The position numbers and the translations under genes were made by a program. The notes below the pieces were generated by a model that saw only the letters and a list, made by a program, of their open reading frames with translations, had not been told where the DNA came from and did no database searches. A DNA stretch of 64,000 nt from Dryas octopetala. Taxonomy: Eukaryota > Streptophyta > Magnoliopsida > Rosales > Rosaceae. Below, one piece after another: positions 24,160 through 35,609 of the stretch (positions within the stretch are counted from its first letter, which is position 1; every line of letters begins with the position of its first letter). The stretch covers positions 23,422,698 through 23,486,697 of the forward strand of contig OY992833.1 of assembly GCA_963921425.1 (NCBI GenBank), written 5' to 3'.

Positions 24160-24820
24160 AAGAGTGCTTACTTTGTTTTATGTAATATTATGTTGAGTTT
24201 CTATGTAAATTAAGAGTGCTTAATTTTTTTCTTGTAATGTTATGTTATATATGTACTTGCATTGTATGCACCATATATGCATGTTTGTATAATTGTATTA
24301 GTTATGTTTTAGAGACAATATTGAAAGCCAGAAGAACAGAGACATGTAGATGGACAGGGGTTAAGATCCTTACCTTCCCTCGCACGCAAGCTGCCTCGCC
24401 CATTTCCTTACCAACACCACGTGCATCATAACCAGATCTGGCCATGGCAGAGTGCTCAGTTGATAGCATGTATGAGAATCTAGACTATTTCCTCCTGGGG
24501 GTTTAGTCGTCTAGATTATTTCGTCCTCATCATATGATAAAATTGATAGCAATTAGCATGCAATATGAATGAGAAGTTTGCATGACAAAGAGTAGAAAAA
24601 ATGGTGCTCTGTTGTCTGGTGAAAATTTGACGTGAAATTTCCAAATTTATTAGAATATATGTCCAAGCATGATGTTCAGTATGTCACATTCAGTCGATTT
24701 AAGTACTTTAAAAGTTAAAACATCCTATAAAATGTTTTATATTTTTGTTCTGTGCTAACAGACATGTCTTCAACCTCTGAGTTTTAAGGTTGATATTCAA
24801 ATATTTGTTGTTGCCTTGTT
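24160..24820. other. Spacer between NPF pseudogene and epoxide hydrolase cluster
   Basis: No gene is seen. From about 24670 the sequence matches epoxide hydrolase 3'-flank copies at about 17430 and 34250 (the TCACATTCAGTCGATTTAAG motif), marking the left end of a duplicated epoxide hydrolase unit. Confidence 0.5.
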
Positions 24821-24825
24821 GGATT

Positions 24826-25203
24826 TGATAAGTGTCATATGACAAAAGGATTGTCTTCACCTCAGCTTCGTTTTCTTAGAAGCAATCTGATGCTTGGTCC
24901 AACCAAGCCTCAGATTGAGGGGGGCTGATAAGTGTCATATGCTTCATGCTTATGTGTTAGCTGACTAGGATGCTTAGCTGATAGTTTGTTATAGATTAGT
25001 TAGCTTGGTTACAGTGTTAATTAGTTACTCAAGTCGGTGCTTAGTTGTGTTGCCTAAGTATAAAGGCTTGATGTTCATTCTGTTAATTTTTAATCAAGAT
25101 TAATAAAAGCATCTCTGGTTTTTCTCTCAAAAACTCTCTATGTTCTCACACATTTTCTCTTCTCCCAAACACTCTCTTTATGCATAAACCATGAATCTTA
25201 GCA
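24826..25203 (+). mobile_element. Internally deleted copia-like LTR element
   Basis: A complete LTR-like block (24926-25203) starts TGATAAGTGTCATATG and ends GCA. It is preceded by a GAGGGGGGC polypurine tract and a short 3' internal piece with copia-like C-terminal coding flavour (LRSNLMLGPTKPQIEGG). At 24826 the first 16 bp of the LTR occur again, fused to that internal piece. The whole is flanked by the 5-bp duplication GGATT (24821-24825 and 25204-25208). A TATAAAGG box and a pyrimidine-rich 3' part fit an LTR. It looks like a 5' LTR stub left after deletion or recombination. Confidence 0.8.
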
Positions 25204-25529
25204 GGATTATCTTTCAGGCGATGTATCCTTTTTTCAGAAACCTTTTCTGTGCAAGTTAGTGGCAGATAAAGCATCAATAAATAGACAAACGCCACAGATT
25301 ACATAAATGAGCATAAGATAATGCATATTCAAGAGTAGGACTTCGAAATGAAATTGATGGAACCATAACAGAAAAGAACTGGTTCAAGGTACACTCCAAT
25401 CAACAGGATATGGTATGATATTAACCACAACACAGCACTTAAACGTCAAAGGCAAGAAATGCATAACAGAAACACCGGTAGACACAACTCACAACACAAT
25501 TAAGGAGATACAATTAATATATAGCTAAT

Positions 25530-27318
25530 CTAATCAAATTTCTTGATGAAGTCATAAATGTGTTGGTTGATTTCATCAGCCCTTTCTTGGTTGATGAAAT
25601 GGCCAACTCCCTCCATTATGACTAGCTCTTCCAGAAACGGCACATATTTCTTGAACCCGCCTTTGTGTATGTAATCCTTGGTGCCTAGAGAATTATAAGT
25701 TAGGTCCTGGTCCCCCACGATAAACTTCACTGGAACTTTGATTTGAACCCCAGTCCATGGTGCAGTGAGTTCCCAGGTTCTGCATTGAAGGCATCTCAGA
25801 ATAGTATAAACCATTGCTGTCAAAAATAACTACTTGTCCAAGTAAGTTTCAATCACTAAGGTTGCACTACTTTCATCTGAGTGTGTTCGGCTATGACAGT
25901 AAAGTTTGTATGTACAAGTTCAAGCAAAGTTTGAAGGAAACATACCGGTCAAAATTTCGATAGTAGTTTATGCCCCCAGTGAAGCCTGTTTTCTCGAATT
26001 TGCTGGCATAGTAGTTAACATCTTCCTCAGACAACCAACTTGGCAAGGCAATTGGAGAGTCCGGGGGATGTCCAAACCCCTTTCCTTTAGGCAAGAAAAG
26101 TGGACCAGGATGGCGATATGTTAGGAATTCCTTCAGAACTCTTTTAGTTCCAATCTGGGCAAACTCAGCTTCTATTTCTCCAGGCTCCTGCAACATGAGT
26201 AATTCATCTATCAAAATTCAATTGATGCAATTCCAATTTCTTTCTCTCAAATTACAAACCCCTCTTCCCACAATAAGTAAAAACAAAAATTACAAGTACA
26301 AAATTAAGTAAAATAAAATTGGGAGACTTAAGAGTCCAGTCTATTTTATGAGTCTTTCTTAGACTAAGACTGATAGTGATTTAGAGTTTTTAATTAAGTC
26401 CTTTTATTTTTCTTCTTTCACGGCTTTATATTAGATAGTGGGATCCATATTCATCAAATACGGTGGTTTTCATGAAAACATCATCCACTTTAAAATAACC
26501 ACCTTAAACAGTAGATCAGGCAATACATTATGTTGTAACTTGTACTTGGTCTTTGGCTAGAGAATAAAATAATAAGCAAAAGGAAACCTCAACTTCAACC
26601 CACAGTACATCTGATCTGTCCTAAGTTAAAGTTGCTATCTTGCTACAGAAATTTCTTGTTGGTAAGCCTAAGCCATAAATTGGATGCTTAATTAAGATTT
26701 AAATTCCCAATTTTAAATGGAAAATAAAATGAAATTTGTATTCATTTACAAAGACAGATAAAAGCAAAGCAATAACATTTGATTTTCCAGAAATTAAAAT
26801 TGAATTCAAAAGTTGGAAACAAATGAATTGGGACGGAGAAGAAGAACCTGAAATCTGCAGATGTAATAGTCATCCCCATAAGCAGCTCTCAAGGATTCAA
26901 CGATCTTCCTCTGAGGGTTTCTAGGCGTGAACGCCACGCTCAAGTTGACCAAGGCCTTGACCCGGTCCGGCCGGAACAAGCATAGGAACCAAGCGATGTA
27001 AGCACCCCAGTCGTGCCCCACCACGAACACCTTCTCCTGCTCGCCGGCCACGGCGTCCAAGAGCGCGATCAGGTCGCCCACAATGTGGAGGACGGTGTAG
27101 CTGCTCGGCGACGGCGGCGCGTCGGTGTCGCCGAAGCCGCGGAGGTCCGGCGCCACGGCTCGGTAACCAAGCGAGGCCAGGGCCTGGATTTGGTGCCGCC
27201 AGGAGTACCAGAGCTCTGGGAAGCCGTGGAGGAATAGGATCACTGGGCCTTGGCCTTTCTCTGCAACATGCATGTTTATGTCATTCACTTTCACTGTTCT
27301 GTGCTCTATGCCCTCCAT
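25530..27318 (-). CDS. Soluble epoxide hydrolase (alpha/beta hydrolase), intact, 320 aa
   Basis: Three exons: 27318-26848 (471 nt), 26187-25946 (242 nt) and 25779-25530 (250 nt). Introns follow GT-AG and phases join correctly. Plant soluble epoxide hydrolases open fatty-acid epoxides to diols in cutin and oxylipin metabolism. The oxyanion-hole motif HGFPE is at 31-35. The nucleophile is Asp103 in GHDWGA, the acid Asp263 in VGDQDLTYN and the base His298 in GVGHF. Lid tyrosines are near 151-152 and 232-233. No targeting signal is seen, so a cytosolic place is inferred. Length matches the family. The start MEGIEHRTV is the family's usual N-terminus. A CT repeat lies immediately 5' of the ATG. 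Exon 1 is much more GC-rich than its surroundings. Its closest relative is the frameshifted neighbour at 28656-30494. Confidence 0.95.
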
Positions 27319-27319
27319 T

Positions 27320-27321
<2 letters not shown>

Positions 27322-27357
<36 letters not shown>
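27322..27357. repeat. (CT)n microsatellite in the 5' leader of the epoxide hydrolase gene
   Basis: About 18 CT units start three bases upstream of the ATG. The paralog upstream of 30494 has a shorter, interrupted version. Confidence 0.9.
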
Positions 27358-27360
<3 letters not shown>

Positions 27361-27629
27361 CTTTGGTGGTTTTTGTTCATATAGAGTTTAGGATCATGAT
27401 CGACCAAAAAAAGAGTTTAGGATCATGTTGCGGCACAAAAGGACAAAAGGAGTGTTTGTTTCCTCACAAAGAAAGCCAGCAAAATTGTACCCACACAAAA
27501 AAAAAAAGCCGGCAAAATTTGAGTCATTAAGTGTCGATGGAGATGGCACCGAACCATATATTTATCCATTACCTGTCTCGCCTAGAAATGAAAGGTCTCG
27601 AAAAAAAAAATGTAGATATTAGAGTAGAG

Positions 27630-27930
27630 GAATTGAGACTTTCCAATCCTAGTCAGCAAAAGTTGATAGAGACTAAAACCTGCAACCAACCTGTCAATGA
27701 CAGCTGGCAATTAACTAATAGCTAGCCTAATGTGTAAGTTAAACCTGGTAGTTAGTAGCTTCTAGTAGCCTAGCATTGCACAGCTATAAAGCCTCTATGT
27801 ATACACTATACCTTGTAATTATTATGTTGCAAAATCAATGAGAAATACACAAGGGTTTCTCTAATTTTCTCTCTAGCTTTCTTGCATTTTCTTACTTGCC
27901 AAACACTCAGATACTGAGATTTCTACACTA
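27630..27930 (+). mobile_element. Possible degenerate LTR
   Basis: The CTATAAAGCC TATA-like box, the later pyrimidine-rich TTTCTCTCTAGC stretch and the end at CCAAACACTC resemble the layout of the LTR at 24926-25203. No TG...CA limits or target duplication were fixed. Confidence 0.3.
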
Positions 27931-27934
27931 GAAA

Positions 27935-28655
27935 GGAAAGGCCTAGATGTCTTATCTTGTATGTTTTATCTTTTTCTTATCCAATCTCATAGTTACAACT
28001 ATGCAAAATAGCTCTATTCAAAGAAAAGCAGTGCTAAGAGAAAAATTATTGGTGTATACAGAATAATTTTTCGTACTAGAGATGGATCACAGACGATATG
28101 TCAATATTTCATTTATTCATACATGACTTACAATTATTCATTTTATAACACTAACATGTGTATTTGAGATTCTAATCCCTAGTATTATTGTTCAAAGAAT
28201 ATATGCAACGTGTCTCACCAAAAGGCCCATAATAGAGTGAGAGTTGACTTGTCCTCACATGTTGTACTTGCTCAAAATTTCAATACAATGACGTTGAGGA
28301 TTACTTACTTATTAGGCAGTGACATGCATAAGTCCATAAATGTTATGGGCTCTTCTTTATGGACAATAAGATTAGGGCCGTGAGAGTACTCAGTATTCAG
28401 ACCCAGTAAAGTAATGCATAAGATAAATGAGCATAAGATAATGCATATTCAAAAGTAGAATTTCGAAATAAAATTGATGGTACCATAATAGAAAAGAAAT
28501 GGTTCAAGAAAAGTACACTCCAATCAACAGGGTATGGTATGATATTAACCACAACACAGCACTTAAACATCAAAGGTAATAAATGCATAACAGAAACACC
28601 AGTAGACACAACTCACAACACAATTAAGGATACAATTAATATATATATAGCTAAT
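27935..28655. other. Duplicated epoxide hydrolase flanking sequence
   Basis: Text at about 28260-28330 (TTGAGGATTACTTAC) recurs at about 31440 and 33680. Text from 28420 to 28655 is the 3' flank of the paralog at 28656. No gene is seen in this interval. Confidence 0.5.
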
Positions 28656-30494
28656 CTAATCAAATTTCTTGATGAAGTCGTAAATGTGTTGGTTGATTTC
28701 ATCAGCCCTTTCTTGGTTGATGAAATGGCCAACTCCCTCCATTATGACTAGCTCTTCCAGAAACGGCACATATTTCTTGAACCCGCCTTTGTTTATGTAA
28801 TCCTTGGTGCCTAGAGAATTATAAGTTAGGTCCTGGTCTCCCACGATAAACTTCACTGGAACTTTTATTTGAGCCCCAGTCCATGGTGCAGTGAGTTCCC
28901 AGGTTCTGCATTGAAGGGGAAGGAATCAAAATGACAACAAACATTAGATTTGACACCAAAGACTCTTTCTTGGTAAAAGGCATCTCAGAATAGTATCCAC
29001 TTAATCCATTGCTGTCAAAAATAACTACTTGTCCAAGTAAATTTCAAACACTAAAGTTCATGTGTGTGTTCGGCTATGACAGAAAACTTTAATATTTGTA
29101 TGTACAAGTTCAAGCAAAGTTTGAAGGAGACATACAGGTCCAAATCTCGATAGTAGTTTAAGCCCCCGGTGAAGCCTGTCTTGTCGAACTTGCTGGCATA
29201 GTAGTTAACATCTTCCTCGGACAACCAACTTGGCAAGACGATTGGAGCATCCGGGGGATGTCCAAACCCCTTTCCTTTAGGCAGGAAAAGTGGACCAGGA
29301 TGGCGATATGTTAGGAATTCCTTCAGAACTCTTTTAGTTCCAATCTGGGCAAACTCAGCTTCTATATCTCCTGGCTCCTACAACATGATTAATTCGTCTA
29401 TCATAATCCAATTGACTCAATTCCAATAAAATTTTATGACTTGTTGATGAGGTAGAATTGGGATGTTTACATCAGGAATGAGGCATACAAAAAGTGTTCA
29501 CATATAATCTGCAATTGAATATTTGCTTTTTACAAACCGAAACTGTAACTGACAACAATAATTGTCATCTCTTTAAAACAATCACTACAGACAAAGGCAG
29601 TGGGATCCCTGAAAACATTTTTAAATAGATATGGTCCTATATTTCAACCCAACTTGTACTTGGTATTTGGCAAGAGATTATAAGCAAAAGGAAACCTCAA
29701 CTTCAACCCAAAGTGCATGTGTTCTGTCCTAAGTTAAAGTTGCTATCTTGCTACAGAAAATTTCTTGTTGGTAAGCCTAAGCCCTATATTTCAGTATAAA
29801 ACGACTAAACTGAAGCATCTAGGATGCTTTAATTAAGATTTAAATTCCCAATTCGCAAATGAAGCCAGAAGAAATGATTGAGCATTCATGTACACTACAG
29901 AGACAGATAAAAAGCAAAGCAATGATATTTGAATTTCCAGAAATTAAAATGCAATTTATGGGGTTCAATTAAAACTTAAAACTTTCAAAGAGATCAATTT
30001 GGGGCCGGAGAAGAAGTGAAGAACCTGAAATCTGCAAATGTAATAGTCATCCCCATAAGCAACTCTCAGGGATTCAACGATCTTCCTCTGAGGGTTTCTA
30101 GGCGTGAACGCCACGCTCAAGTTGACCAAGGCCTTGACCCGGTCCGGCCGGAACAAGCAGAGGTACCAAGCAATGGACGCACCCCAGTCGTGCCCCACCA
30201 CGAACACTTCTCCTGCTCGCCGGCCACGGCGTCCAAGAGCGCGATCAGGTCGCCCACAATGTGGAGGACGCTGTAGCTGCTCGGCGACGGCGGCGCGTCG
30301 GTGTCCCCGAAGCCGCGAAGGTCCGGCGCCACGGCTCGGTAGCCGAGCGAGGCCAGGGCCTGGATTTGGTGCCGCCAGGAGTACCAGAGCTCTGGGAAGC
30401 CATGGATGAAGAGGATCACTGGGCCTTGGCCTTTCTCTGCTACGTGTATGTTTATGCCATTCACTTTAACTGTTTTGTGCTTTATTCCCTCCAT
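28656..30494 (-). pseudogene. Soluble epoxide hydrolase paralog with 1-base deletion in exon 1
   Basis: It has the same three-exon structure as the intact neighbour: exons 30494-30025 (470 nt), 29377-29136 (242 nt) and 28905-28656 (250 nt). Exon 1 is one base shorter than the paralog's 471. The missing base falls near 30205-30207, where the intact gene has AACACCTTC and this copy has AACACTTC on the plus strand. Translation therefore leaves the frame after GEQEK, just before GHDWGA, and stops early. Everything downstream (GHDWGAS, VGDQD, GVGHF) remains clean in its own frame, so inactivation is very recent or the base is an assembly error. Without the lesion it would be a normal family member. 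Confidence 0.9.
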
Positions 30495-30864
30495 CGATCT
30501 CTCTCTCTGTGTCTCTGTCTCTGTTGTTGGCTCCTCTTTCGTGCTTGTTATCAGTGAGTGGTTTAGCTTGGTGGTTTGCATCGTATAGGATCATGTAGTG
30601 GCACAAAAGGACTAAAGGAGTGTTTGGTTCTTTATTGTTTAATCGTTTTCATGATTAATAATAGGATCAGCAAACCCAATAGTTCTATCAGTGAGAGTGA
30701 GAGAGTAGACTTGTCCTTGTCGACCTGTTTGACCCATAGAGTTTCTTTTAGATTAAAGCGTATGGCTAACTTCCTTTTTTAAATTGGTGTGGACTATCTA
30801 AATCCACTAGTGTCATCTTCTTTTATATGTCTTTAGGTATATCGAGTTTAGGATATCATTTACT

Positions 30865-31345
30865 GGTTTGGTTTGTTTTGCTAGTTTAGTTTGCGGGCGT
30901 TTCTTTCTTTTCTCTTGTTAGGTTTGTTTTGGGCTAAGATATTCAGTTCTGGACATTCATCTACTAAGTTATCTCAGTATCTCGTTCTTATTACAAGATG
31001 TTGGGAAGTCACTATTTTTGCCCATACCGGTCCCTCTTTTGCCGGTTACTACATTTCGATCAGACTCGATGCTTCAGAAATGTTGGTGGGATTGTGGTTT
31101 CAAAACGCGACTAGTTCGCTAATTTTTACGGAGCCTCTCTAGTTTCGTTTGGTGGCCTTAATGTATGTTCGATGCTGACGTTATGCGATCATAGAGTTTA
31201 TGTGGGCTTCTTTGCTTCACTCTATCCCACGGTTTTGTGCACTTTTGCATTGCTGTAAGCCTTTGGGCTCAAACTTTGTATTTTCTCTGCCTTTTTTGCT
31301 ATTTTAATTCAATGGTTTGCTTTATAAATATATATATTATTAACT
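30865..31345 (+). mobile_element. LINE-like 3' fragment (tentative)
   Basis: By comparison with the sister unit at about 33580, where TTTACTGGTT runs directly into CATTGCATGATTTAATG, about 480 bp are extra here. The extra piece ends with a T-rich stretch (GTATTTTCTGCC...) and an AT tail, as in plant LINE 3' ends. No reverse transcriptase is present and target repeats are unclear. Confidence 0.4.
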
Positions 31346-31379
31346 GCTTCCTTGCATGATTTAATGAAATACATGATAA

Positions 31380-31885
31380 CAGTACTCTTAGAAGAAGGAA
31401 ACATGTGACTGTTGTTGTACTTGCTCAAAATTTCAATACAATGAAGTTGAGGATTACCTACTAATTAGGGCAGTGATATGGTTGTGATTTGGATTGGAAA
31501 ATCCGACATATTTAGATTTGAAAATTTTCAATTTTGAAACGCTTGCATCAAATCTTAAATCCGAAATCTGACAATTCCGAAAAAAATTAGATTGGAATTG
31601 AAATGTCTCTGTAAATTTCGATCCAATCCAAATCCCGATCTGAAAAATTTAGAAATTTTCCTAAGGCATTATAATTCGATATTTATGAAATTATGCCAAT
31701 TTATTTCGTATTTATATTAATATTATATATTTGATCATTTATTTAGTTTTCTATTATATGTTTCATTAATTTATTATTTGTCTCAAACATACAAATACAT
31801 ATATATTAAAAAAGATGACTAATACTTTAATATAAACATATGTATATTATAAATATATGTGTATCATAATAAGTTAATAACATAA
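31380..31885. other. Duplicated flank then AT-rich transposon-like text
   Basis: Positions 31380-31470 match 33600-33710. From about 31480 comes sequence with inverted ATTTGGATTGGAAA / CGATCCAATCCAAAT motifs, probably another decayed element. No gene is seen. Confidence 0.4.
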
Positions 31886-32520
31886 GAGTGGTGCTATTTG
31901 CACACCTATTTTCCTCTCACTTCACACCCCTATTTCTTTTTTCTTTTTCTAATTTCTCAAAACACACCTCCTAAATTTCCAAATAACCTTCCTTACATCG
32001 AAAAAAAAATTAAAAACACCCTGCATACAGCCGCCAGACGTCGCCGAATTCGTCACTGGCACATCTCCTCAGCTCTTCCTCCCTCTCCATCTCTCTTTCC
32101 CTCTATTTTTTTCTTTTTCCCTCTCTTTTTCTCTCTATGCAGATCGGGGCAAATCTGGGCTGTGTGGGGTGAGGTCGTTGGGCTGCGTGGGCTGGATCGA
32201 GGCAAGGCGAGGCTGGGCGGGGCGAGGCTGGGCTGCGTGGGGAAGATCGGGGCGGGGATGTGGTTGGGTGAGACGAGGTTTGGCTGGGCTGTTTCTCAGC
32301 AAGGAAGAGAGAGAAAGAGAGGGATGATGGCGGGTTTAACCGCTGGTGACTGTGGCAACACAAGGCGGAGTCGAGGTCAGGGGTGGGTCTGAACTTGGGT
32401 GGCTGGGTTGGGGTGTGTTGTCTTTTTTGGTAATTTAGATTTGGGTTAAAATGATAATTTATTAAATAATGGGGAGGGGTGTGTAATGAGAGGAAATAGA
32501 GTGTGCAAATTACAACCCTC
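31886..32520. mobile_element. hAT-like non-autonomous element with GC-rich core (635 bp)
   Basis: Inverted ends of about 47 bp begin GAGTGGTGCTATTTGCACACC and, at the other end, GAGGGTTGTAATTTGCACACT. The flanking 8-bp duplication is TAACATAA (31878-31885 and 32521-32528). The core (about 32140-32400) is GC-rich with GGGCTGCGTGGG-like repeats. The open frames there look spurious. Confidence 0.85.
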
Positions 32521-32645
32521 TAACATAAATGCTAACAAAACATCTACATTTTTTGTACTTGTAATTACTGAGGGGAGATCGAAGATGGGGCATTTAATTT
32601 CATCATTATTCACAAAATAAAAAATATATATTCTAAGATGATACA

Positions 32646-33041
32646 AGGCCTGGATTTCGTGCCGCTAGAAGTACCAGAGCTCTGGGAAGCCGTGGACGAA
32701 GAGGATCATTGGGCCTCGACCTTTCTATGCTACGTGCATGTTTATGACATTCACTTTAGGGTCAAGTTTATGAGCCACACCATTTTACATATCATTTTTA
32801 CACCCTTTCGGCAAGGCAATGACACAGTACCCGCACGATGTTGGCACACTAAATTCCAGCAAATGTCAATTTTCAATTATCGTGCTGATACCGTGTCGAT
32901 TCCTACTGACTGCAGCAAATGTCGACTGCAACATCGTGTTGGCACCGTGTCTTCGTCCGGATGTAAAAATGGTATATAAAATGGTGTGGCTCCTTAACTT
33001 AATCCTTCACTTTTAACCGTTTTGTGCTCTATTCCCTCCAT
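32646..33041 (-). pseudogene. Epoxide hydrolase exon 1 fragment split by a MITE
   Basis: Positions 33041-33014 hold the start codon and first codons (MEGIEH-type). Positions 32757-32646 hold the following part, up to the GFPELWYS-coding region and on to about QIQAL. They are separated by a 248-bp insertion at 32758-33005. Homology stops near 32646 and the rest of the gene is missing. The 5' flank (33050-33180) also matches the paralog upstream of 30494. Confidence 0.88.
32758..33005. mobile_element. hAT-like MITE (248 bp) inside an epoxide hydrolase exon
   Basis: Inverted ends of about 45 bp share GAGCCACACCATTTTA and CATTTTTACA words. The 8-bp duplication TTCACTTT flanks it (32750-32757 and 33006-33013). 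The uninterrupted site is visible in the two paralogs (CATTCACTTTMACTG context), which proves insertion. Confidence 0.92.
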
Positions 33042-33049
33042 CGATATCT

Positions 33050-35160
33050 CTCTCTGTTGTTGGCTCCTCTTTCGTGATCAGTGAGTGGTTACAGCTTGGT
33101 GGTTTGCTTCTTATAGAATCATGTAGCGGTCGGCACAAAAGGACTAAAGGACTGTTTGGTTCTTTATTGTTTAATAATATGATCAGAGCTCCAAAATCCA
33201 TCTAGATTTATCAGTAATGGGGGCGATGCATAAAAATGCAAAATAGCTCTATTCAAAGAATATATGCAACGTTCTTGGCCCAAAAAAAAAAAGAATATAT
33301 GCAACGTGCCTCACGAAAAGGCCCATAGCACTTTTAGAGTGGAGTGAGAGTTAGAGAGTGGACTTGTCCTTGTCTAGATGTTTGACGCATAAAGTCCTTT
33401 TTTTTTTTGGCCAGGGAGTCAGGGACCCATAAAGTCTTTTTTATTAAAGCGTATATGTAACTTATTTTTTTAAATTGGTGTGGAGTTGTGGACCATCTAA
33501 ATCCACTATTGTCATCTTTAAATCCACTATTGTCATCTTCTTTTTTATGTCGTTAGGTATACCGAGTTTAGAATATTATTTACTGGTTCATTGCATGATT
33601 TAATGAAATAAATGATAACAGTACTCTTAGAAGAAGGAAACATGTGACTGTTAATTGTTGTACTGGCTCAAAATTTCAATACAATGAAGTTGAGGATTAC
33701 TTACTTATTAGGCAGTGACATGCATAAAGCAGAGAATTTTGTAGCACCAAGCGTAGTCCATAAATGTTGTGGGCTCTTCTTATTCACAAAAATATTTGGG
33801 CCTCCAAATTATACAGTATTCAGGCCCACTTAAGGGACTTGAGCCCACTCTGCAATCTGAATAAAAGGATGAGCTCTCCACAAAACCATTAGAAATCAGA
33901 AGACGTCCTCCCGTCAAATGCAACAGAAAAAGGCACGTCGCTGTGGATGTTGAAATGACGTGGTCAGCTGGTTAAGTAGTCGTGTACGTCTTGCAGAGAC
34001 CAGAGAGGAACATACCATGCACACGTACAGCACATGATGTGGCTTACTTTTAGATTATTTCGTCGTGATCAAATTTCGTAAAATTGATAGCCATTAGCAT
34101 GCAATATGAATGAGAAATTTGGGAGTCTTCTTTCATGACCAAGAGTAGAAAAAAGGTGCTCTGTGGTCTGGTGAAAATCTGATGTGTAATTTCCAAGTTT
34201 AGTACTATATATATATGTGTGTGTATGTATGTCCAAGCTTGATATATGGCCAGTATGTCACATTCAGTCGATTTAAGTACATTTAAAAAACAAGGTGCTT
34301 TATGAAAGAAAGATAAGTGAAGATCTCATTGGCCCAAAACTCCAAAAATTCTATGGAGTGTTCGGCAAATCCTACAAAGGGCTTGCTTAGCACTCAATAG
34401 CTGCATCTGCAACATGCAAATGCGATCTCATCTCTGCATCTGCAACTTAAAATATGCAGATGGAAATGGAAGATGCATTTGCAACTTAAAAAAGTGCATT
34501 TGTAACCTAAAAGATGCAGATGGAAATGGAAATGGAGGATGCATCTGCATCCGCATCCGCCGAGCTCCCAGAAAGAGTATCGAGCGCTCGGTAGCTTATT
34601 TAACGTGCAGGGCCTGTGTTCGCGAATAGATTGGATTTTAACTTAATTTTTTATTTGCCTGAATTTTAACTTAAAAATATTTTAAAAACTGAACTTAAGA
34701 GTAATCTATTATAAAAAAGTCTCTAAACTGTTTTATAGCTTTGTTCTGAGCTAATAGACATGTCTTCATCAACCTCTGAGTTTTAAAGATAGATATTCTA
34801 ACATTCTGTTGTTGGATTATCTTTCAGGTGATGAATCCTTTTTTTGAGAAACCTTTTATGTGCAAGTTTATGCGGCAGATCAAGCATCCATTGATAGCTA
34901 GCTGCACACGCCACAACTTACATAAATGAGCATAAGATTATATATGCATATATATTAAAGAGCAGGACTTGGAAAATTGATGGTACCATAACATAAAAGA
35001 AGTAGCTAGTTGAAGAAAGGTACACAAAAATCAACAGGACATGATATGCTATATATTAACAGCAACACATACAGCACTTAAACGTCAAAGGCAAGAAATG
35101 CATAACAGAAACACCAGTACTAGCCAGTAGACACAAGTCACAACACAATTAATATATAGC
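33050..35160. other. Duplicated epoxide hydrolase flanks, no gene
   Basis: Segments repeat other parts of the cluster: 33120-33180 matches 30590-30650, 33600-33720 matches 31370-31470, 33930-34020 matches 35765-35860, and 34250-35160 matches the 3' flank at 24670-25520. A local repeat of ATGCAGATGGAAATGGA-like words occurs at 34410-34560. Confidence 0.5.
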
Positions 35161-35164
35161 TAAT

Positions 35165-35601
35165 CTAATCAAATTTCTTGATAAAGTCATAAATGTGTTG
35201 GTTGATTTCATGGGCTCTCTCTTGGTTGAGAAAATGGCCAACTAGCTCCTTCCACATTGACTAGCTCTTCCAGAAACGGCACATATTTGTTGAACCCACC
35301 TTTGTGTATGTCATCCTTGGCGTCTAGAGAATTATAAGTTAGGTCCTGGTCTCCCACGATAAACGTACTTCACTGGAACTTTTATTTGATCCCCAGTCCA
35401 TGGTGCAGTGAGCTCCCAGTTTCTGCAATGAAGGCCAATGAATTGATCAAAACAACAATTACCATAGACAGTGGAGTACGTACTGAGTTTGTGAGCATAA
35501 AAATTGCAGCAGATCGAGTTTGAAGTAAAAGTACGTACAGGTCAAAATTTCCATAGTAGTTTAGGGCCTCAGTGAAGCCTGTCGATCTTGTCGAATTTTG
35601 C
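35165..35601 (-). pseudogene. Epoxide hydrolase exon 3 and exon 2 fragment
   Basis: Positions 35422-35165 match exon 3, ending with the same FIKKFD stop context, and 35540-35601 match the 3' end of exon 2 (the NYYR region). Frame lesions are visible: extra bases in the GHF-coding region near 35240-35260, and a 4-base insertion near 35363. Exon 1 is missing on this side. Confidence 0.85.
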
Positions 35602-35609
35602 TACACAGC

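Noticed and set aside
31898..32392. 164-codon plus-strand open frame
   Set aside because: It lies wholly inside the hAT-like element and reads as GC-rich low complexity.
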